Positions 6,178 through 9,174 of a stretch of DNA of 9,174 bases are shown piece by piece. The stretch lies in the NCBI GenBank assembly GCA_017631745.1, contig JAGBSR010000182.1, forward strand, positions 1 through 9,174, written 5' to 3'. The notes beneath the pieces are model-generated. The model ran no database searches, had not been told where the DNA came from, and saw nothing but the letters and a program-made list of their open reading frames with translations. Both the position numbers and the translations under genes were made by a program. Positions within the stretch are counted from its first letter, which is position 1. Every line of letters starts with the position of its first letter. The stretch comes from Clostridia bacterium. GTDB lineage: Bacteria; Bacillota; Clostridia; Oscillospirales; Acutalibacteraceae.

Positions 6178-7110
6178 ATGAAAAAAATTATATCTGTTAT
6201 TTTATCCGTAATACTAATTTTATCTATGGCAGTTGCTGCTTTTGCTTCAGCAGAAACACCTTATGATGACAGCAAGTTTTTTGATTACAAGGGATACACT
6301 ATCCATTACAGAGAGTGGAAAGCTGAAGAACAGAAAGGTCAGATAATTTTCCTTCACGGCTTTGCCCACACAACATACTGTTGGCATAATATGGCTGAAA
6401 AGCTTGTAGCCGAAGGTTATACTTGTGTACTCGTTGATCTTCCCAACTTCGGATATTCTTCAAGAGATACTATGGAAATGGAAAGACTCCCTCGTGAAGA
6501 AATTGTGCACGCTCTGATGGTTTATCTTTCAGATGAGGCCTGGTATGTAGCAGGCCACTCTATGGGCGGATTTGTTGCCGAGTCTGTTTATGATAAGTAC
6601 CCTGAAAGTGTCAACAATCTTCTCCTTTATGGTACCAGTGGTAACATAAACACCCCTGAAATGTCAGAATTTGTGGGTAACCCTATACTTATCAAGCTTC
6701 TTGTACCCTTGCTCAAACGCCTTGCTAAGCACGAAAAAGTTATCGATAAAATTATAAAGGTAGCCGTTAAATTCTGCTTCTTTGATAATGAATATTTTGC
6801 CGCCTATGACTACTCGGAAATAGTAAAGAGTTTCGTCAGACCCGGTACAGGCGAAGGTATTTTCTATTCTTTCTCAATGCTCACCGACACAAACTATGAG
6901 GCAATTAAAAATGGCCCAGCTGTTCTTTACATCAACGGCAGTAAGGATAAGGTTATCAAAAAGAGTGCCGTACAGACTCTTATCGACAATCTTCCCGAAA
7001 ACAGTGAATACCATATTATCGAGGGCGGCGGACACCTCTTTATTGAAAACTATGCTGATGAAGCAGCGGAATTAACACTCAGATTCCTTGAAAAGAATCC
7101 AGAAAAATAA
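6178..7110 (+). CDS. Exported alpha/beta hydrolase (esterase/lipase-like)
   Basis: This 310-residue protein begins with a Sec signal peptide: MKK, a hydrophobic core (residues 4-22) and AFASAET with likely signal peptidase I cleavage after A23 or A25. There is no lipobox Cys, so it should be released or loosely surface-held. The rest is an alpha/beta hydrolase: oxyanion HG motif in FLHGFAHTTYCW, nucleophile elbow GHSMGG with S128, acid D257 in NGSKDKVI, and H286 in GGGHLFIEN. A variable, cap-like segment lies at about 160-235. All triad residues are in family-typical positions, so it should be active, probably as a carboxylesterase; the substrate cannot be told. It is monocistronic, divergent from the GH28-like gene, and ends at a shared hairpin. 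A role in deacylating plant polysaccharide is conceivable from the neighbourhood, but nothing in the protein shows it. Start choice is explained at the ribosome binding site. Confidence 0.92.
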   Translation: MKKIISVILSVILILSMAVAAFASAETPYDDSKFFDYKGYTIHYREWKAEEQKGQIIFLHGFAHTTYCWHNMAEKLVAEGYTCVLVDLPNFGYSSRDTMEMERLPREEIVHALMVYLSDEAWYVAGHSMGGFVAESVYDKYPESVNNLLLYGTSGNINTPEMSEFVGNPILIKLLVPLLKRLAKHEKVIDKIIKVAVKFCFFDNEYFAAYDYSEIVKSFVRPGTGEGIFYSFSMLTDTNYEAIKNGPAVLYINGSKDKVIKKSAVQTLIDNLPENSEYHIIEGGGHLFIENYADEAAELTLRFLEKNPEK

Positions 7111-7121
7111 CAGAAAAGCTA

Positions 7122-7152
7122 AAAAGTCTGGTACAACGAGTGCCAGACTTTT
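7122..7152. terminator. Bidirectional intrinsic terminator between convergent genes
   Basis: AAAAGTCTGGTAC (7122-7134) pairs with GTGCCAGACTTTT (7140-7152) around the loop AACGA: 13 bp with one G-U pair. The A-rich left flank and T-rich right flank give a U-rich tail on either strand. It ends 4 bp before the stop codon of the leftward GTPase and starts 11 bp after the hydrolase stop, so it can serve both. Confidence 0.88.
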
Positions 7153-7156
7153 AATT

Positions 7157-9169
7157 TTACTCTGTATGATAAGCTCCTCTGGCCCATAGAATCCACTTAG
7201 AACGATCCAGAGGATTTACTCCGTTTCTCGGATTTATATGATCTAATCCATCATTACACTCACGATAGCCGTAGAACGACTGAGAAAGCACTGCCTTGCC
7301 CGAAGTTAGAGTTGCAAGCCTTTCAGGGAAATTCATAGATGTTGCAACAGGGACTATAGCTTCGGTTGCAACCATTCCCGAACGGATAACAGGGCTGTCG
7401 TATTCGCCGCCCATTTTAACAACTTCAGAGAATATCTTACCCGAAAAATCTTCGGGTGCTGTTACACGGATTTTTAATAGTGGTTCAAGAATAGTTGAAC
7501 CGACTGCATTCATTCCGTTCATAAAAGCCATAGGGGTACAAACAAAGAAATCTAAGGGATGGGTATGAATCGTGTGATGCTCACCGCCTACCAGAGTACA
7601 CTTGAAATCTGTTACCTCCCAGCCATAAAGACCTTGTGACAGACATTGGTTGAAGGATGTTCTGATGTGGGACTGATAGCGATAATAGCACTGATTATTA
7701 GGCAATCTGCCGTGATAAGAAACGCCATAGCCCCTTGGCATAGGTTCAATATAAAACTCAACCACAGCCCAGCATGGCTTCGGCATAGTATATCTTGCAA
7801 GGCCCGTGCCGGCAGTTGCGGGCGTTTCTTTATAAATAACTGTCGGAGGTGAAAACTCGGCAGAAAGATTATATCTCTCTTTGAGCAGATTTGACAGTAC
7901 CTCAAGCTGAATTCTACCCGTGGTGCTGATAGTTATTTCCTTCTGTCCGTTCTCCCACTTAGCATCTATGTATGGTTCTTCATCTGAAAGCTCACCCAGT
8001 GCAGCTGCAAGAGTTGGTACTTTGAGAGGGTCGCCATCTGTAGGAGTTACCTTAACACGAAGAAATGGATTTACCAGATTAGCTTCTTCACTTTTAACGG
8101 GCGTGCCGATATAAAAGCCGTTTTTAGCCGACGGCAAACCGCAGACAGCGGCCACATCACCACTTCGCACAATACCCGTATCTGTGCTTTTTGCACCGCA
8201 GAATTTCTTTATCTGCGACACTTTTTCTTTTATAGATTTCTTCTCCTCAATATCGACAGCATCGGTTTCAATGATAAGCTTCTTTTCAGGGATAAAAAGC
8301 TCTACCTCGTCTCTGTTTGCGATCTCACCACCGAAAAGGCGGATATGAGAAACCTTGCCAAGGGTTTTATCGTGTTCTATTTTGAAGATAATTCCGCACA
8401 AATCATCAGTTGCTCTGCGAGTAGAATCAGGCATATATCTCACAAGCACATCTGCCAGCTCTTTTATACCGACAGCATATTTTGCACTGCCGAAAACAAC
8501 AGGTGTAAGTCTGCAATCAGATATCTCCTTACAGATAAGCTCATCAGCCTTTTCTTTAGAGAGAACCTTATCATCAAGGAAAAATTCGGCAACCTCATCA
8601 GAGATATCAGCAAGGGTTTCCGTAGCTCTTTCACAGAATGCTTCGTCATTAAGTGGCACAATATGGCAGTTTTCTGTACCCTCATTCTCTATATCTGTCA
8701 TAAGCATATGAGTCTGAGATGAGATGCCCTCAAGTTCTTTAATTACACCGCTTACATCTGCACCTGCTCTGTCAACCTTATTGATAAAAACAAGCCTCGG
8801 CAAATTCGCAGCATCAAGGGATTTGAGAATATTCTCCGTGTGAGCACGTACCCCCTCAACAGCCGAAACGATTACAACCGCATAATCGAGAGCAGAAAGA
8901 GCACGTTCCACCTCCCCTGCAAAATCTATATGTCCAGGTGTATCGATAATATTAATAGTAACTCCCTGCAACTGTGTAGTAGCTGTAGCTGTGCGTACAG
9001 AGATGCCACGCTGTTTTTCTATGGAAAGGCTATCTGTTGCCGTTGTACCCGAATCAACAGAGCCTGCAGAGCGAATGGCACCTGTCATATACAACAGCTG
9101 CTCTGTCAGAGTGGTTTTGCCAGAGTCTACATGAGCAAGTATTCCTATATTATGAATCTTTTGGGGCAT
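7157..9169 (-). CDS. TetM/TetO-like ribosomal-protection family translation GTPase (EF-G-like)
   Basis: This 670-residue protein has the EF-G/TetM domain order. The G domain carries AHVDSGKTT (12-20), RGIS (54-57), DTPGH (76-80), NKVD (130-133) and GSAK (227-230). Domain II is about 255-360, III about 365-440, IV about 443-565 (GLYGWEVTDFKCTL) and V about 570-650. Length and the start MPQKIHNIGILAHVDSGKTT match TetM (about 640). Proteins of this family bind the ribosome near the A site; Tet(M)/Tet(O) dislodge tetracycline. In TetM the domain IV loop tip YSPVSTPADF contacts 16S rRNA; the aligned stretch here is HTIHTHPLDF (532-541), with I534 at the TetM Pro509 position. The C-terminus ends in NPLDRSKWILWARG rather than TetM's RRPNSR tail. 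It resembles chromosomal TetM-like GTPases of Clostridia whose role is unsettled. The start is 5 bp from the window edge, so its ribosome binding site and promoter are not visible. The family is certain, resistance unproven. Confidence 0.9.
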   Translation of the reverse strand: MPQKIHNIGILAHVDSGKTTLTEQLLYMTGAIRSAGSVDSGTTATDSLSIEKQRGISVRTATATTQLQGVTINIIDTPGHIDFAGEVERALSALDYAVVIVSAVEGVRAHTENILKSLDAANLPRLVFINKVDRAGADVSGVIKELEGISSQTHMLMTDIENEGTENCHIVPLNDEAFCERATETLADISDEVAEFFLDDKVLSKEKADELICKEISDCRLTPVVFGSAKYAVGIKELADVLVRYMPDSTRRATDDLCGIIFKIEHDKTLGKVSHIRLFGGEIANRDEVELFIPEKKLIIETDAVDIEEKKSIKEKVSQIKKFCGAKSTDTGIVRSGDVAAVCGLPSAKNGFYIGTPVKSEEANLVNPFLRVKVTPTDGDPLKVPTLAAALGELSDEEPYIDAKWENGQKEITISTTGRIQLEVLSNLLKERYNLSAEFSPPTVIYKETPATAGTGLARYTMPKPCWAVVEFYIEPMPRGYGVSYHGRLPNNQCYYRYQSHIRTSFNQCLSQGLYGWEVTDFKCTLVGGEHHTIHTHPLDFFVCTPMAFMNGMNAVGSTILEPLLKIRVTAPEDFSGKIFSEVVKMGGEYDSPVIRSGMVATEAIVPVATSMNFPERLATLTSGKAVLSQSFYGYRECNDGLDHINPRNGVNPLDRSKWILWARGAYHTE

Positions 9170-9174
9170 AAATT

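Noticed and set aside
8345..8722. Two overlapping plus-strand open frames of 125 and 118 codons opposite the GTPase gene
   Set aside because: Both are antisense to G-domain and domain II coding sequence, and neither translation looks like a protein family.
1..9174. CRISPR array, tRNA/rRNA genes, riboswitch, phage or defence system
   Set aside because: I saw no regularly spaced repeats, no tRNA-like or rRNA sequence, no long structured leader, and no integrase, phage structural or defence-type protein.

Overview
The window looks like chromosome from an AT-rich member of the Clostridia, most likely a gut or rumen Oscillospiraceae/Ruminococcaceae-type bacterium. This rests on strong AGGAG-type ribosome binding sites, TTGxxx/TATAAT-type promoters, short U-tailed hairpin terminators, and a gene set of intracellular plant-polysaccharide glycosidases, a DUF6171-like cysteine-rich protein and a TetM-like translation GTPase. 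The taxonomic call is inference; there is no rRNA gene or other marker here.

Left edge (1-370): the last 33 codons of an unrecognised rightward gene, then about 270 bases without an intact gene. That stretch holds a short relic resembling the middle of an IS30-family transposase (about 122-265), a hairpin (240-264), a small inverted repeat (288-303) and a good promoter (319-347).

Rightward carbohydrate operon (371-4381): a GH95 enzyme, a GH51 alpha-L-arabinofuranosidase and a small eight-cysteine DUF6171-like protein. They are spaced 23 bp and 1 bp apart and end in a clear intrinsic terminator (4390-4425). Facing them is a leftward GH28-like parallel beta-helix protein (4445-5992). None of the three carbohydrate enzymes has a signal peptide, so they should act in the cytoplasm on imported oligosaccharides. 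The mix of L-fucose/L-galactose removal, L-arabinose removal and a polygalacturonase-like fold points to pectin or complex arabinoxylan side chains. The GH95 enzyme has Thr where characterised 1,2-alpha-L-fucosidases have an active-site His, which suggests alpha-L-galactosidase activity. No transporter, regulator or sugar-catabolic gene lies in the window.

Middle and right (5993-9174): a 185-bp divergent intergenic region separates the GH28-like gene from a rightward gene for an exported alpha/beta hydrolase (6178-7110). That gene converges across a shared 13-bp-stem terminator on a leftward GTPase of the EF-G-like ribosomal-protection (TetM/TetO) superfamily (7157-9169). The GTPase is intact, but the tip of its domain IV loop differs from TetM, so tetracycline resistance should not be assumed.

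I found no RNA gene, CRISPR array, complete mobile element or clearly novel multi-gene system. The most useful leads are the predicted GH95 specificity, the GH28-like protein lacking the family's active-site His, the atypical ribosomal-protection-like GTPase, and the cysteine-rich protein tied to the glycosidase operon.
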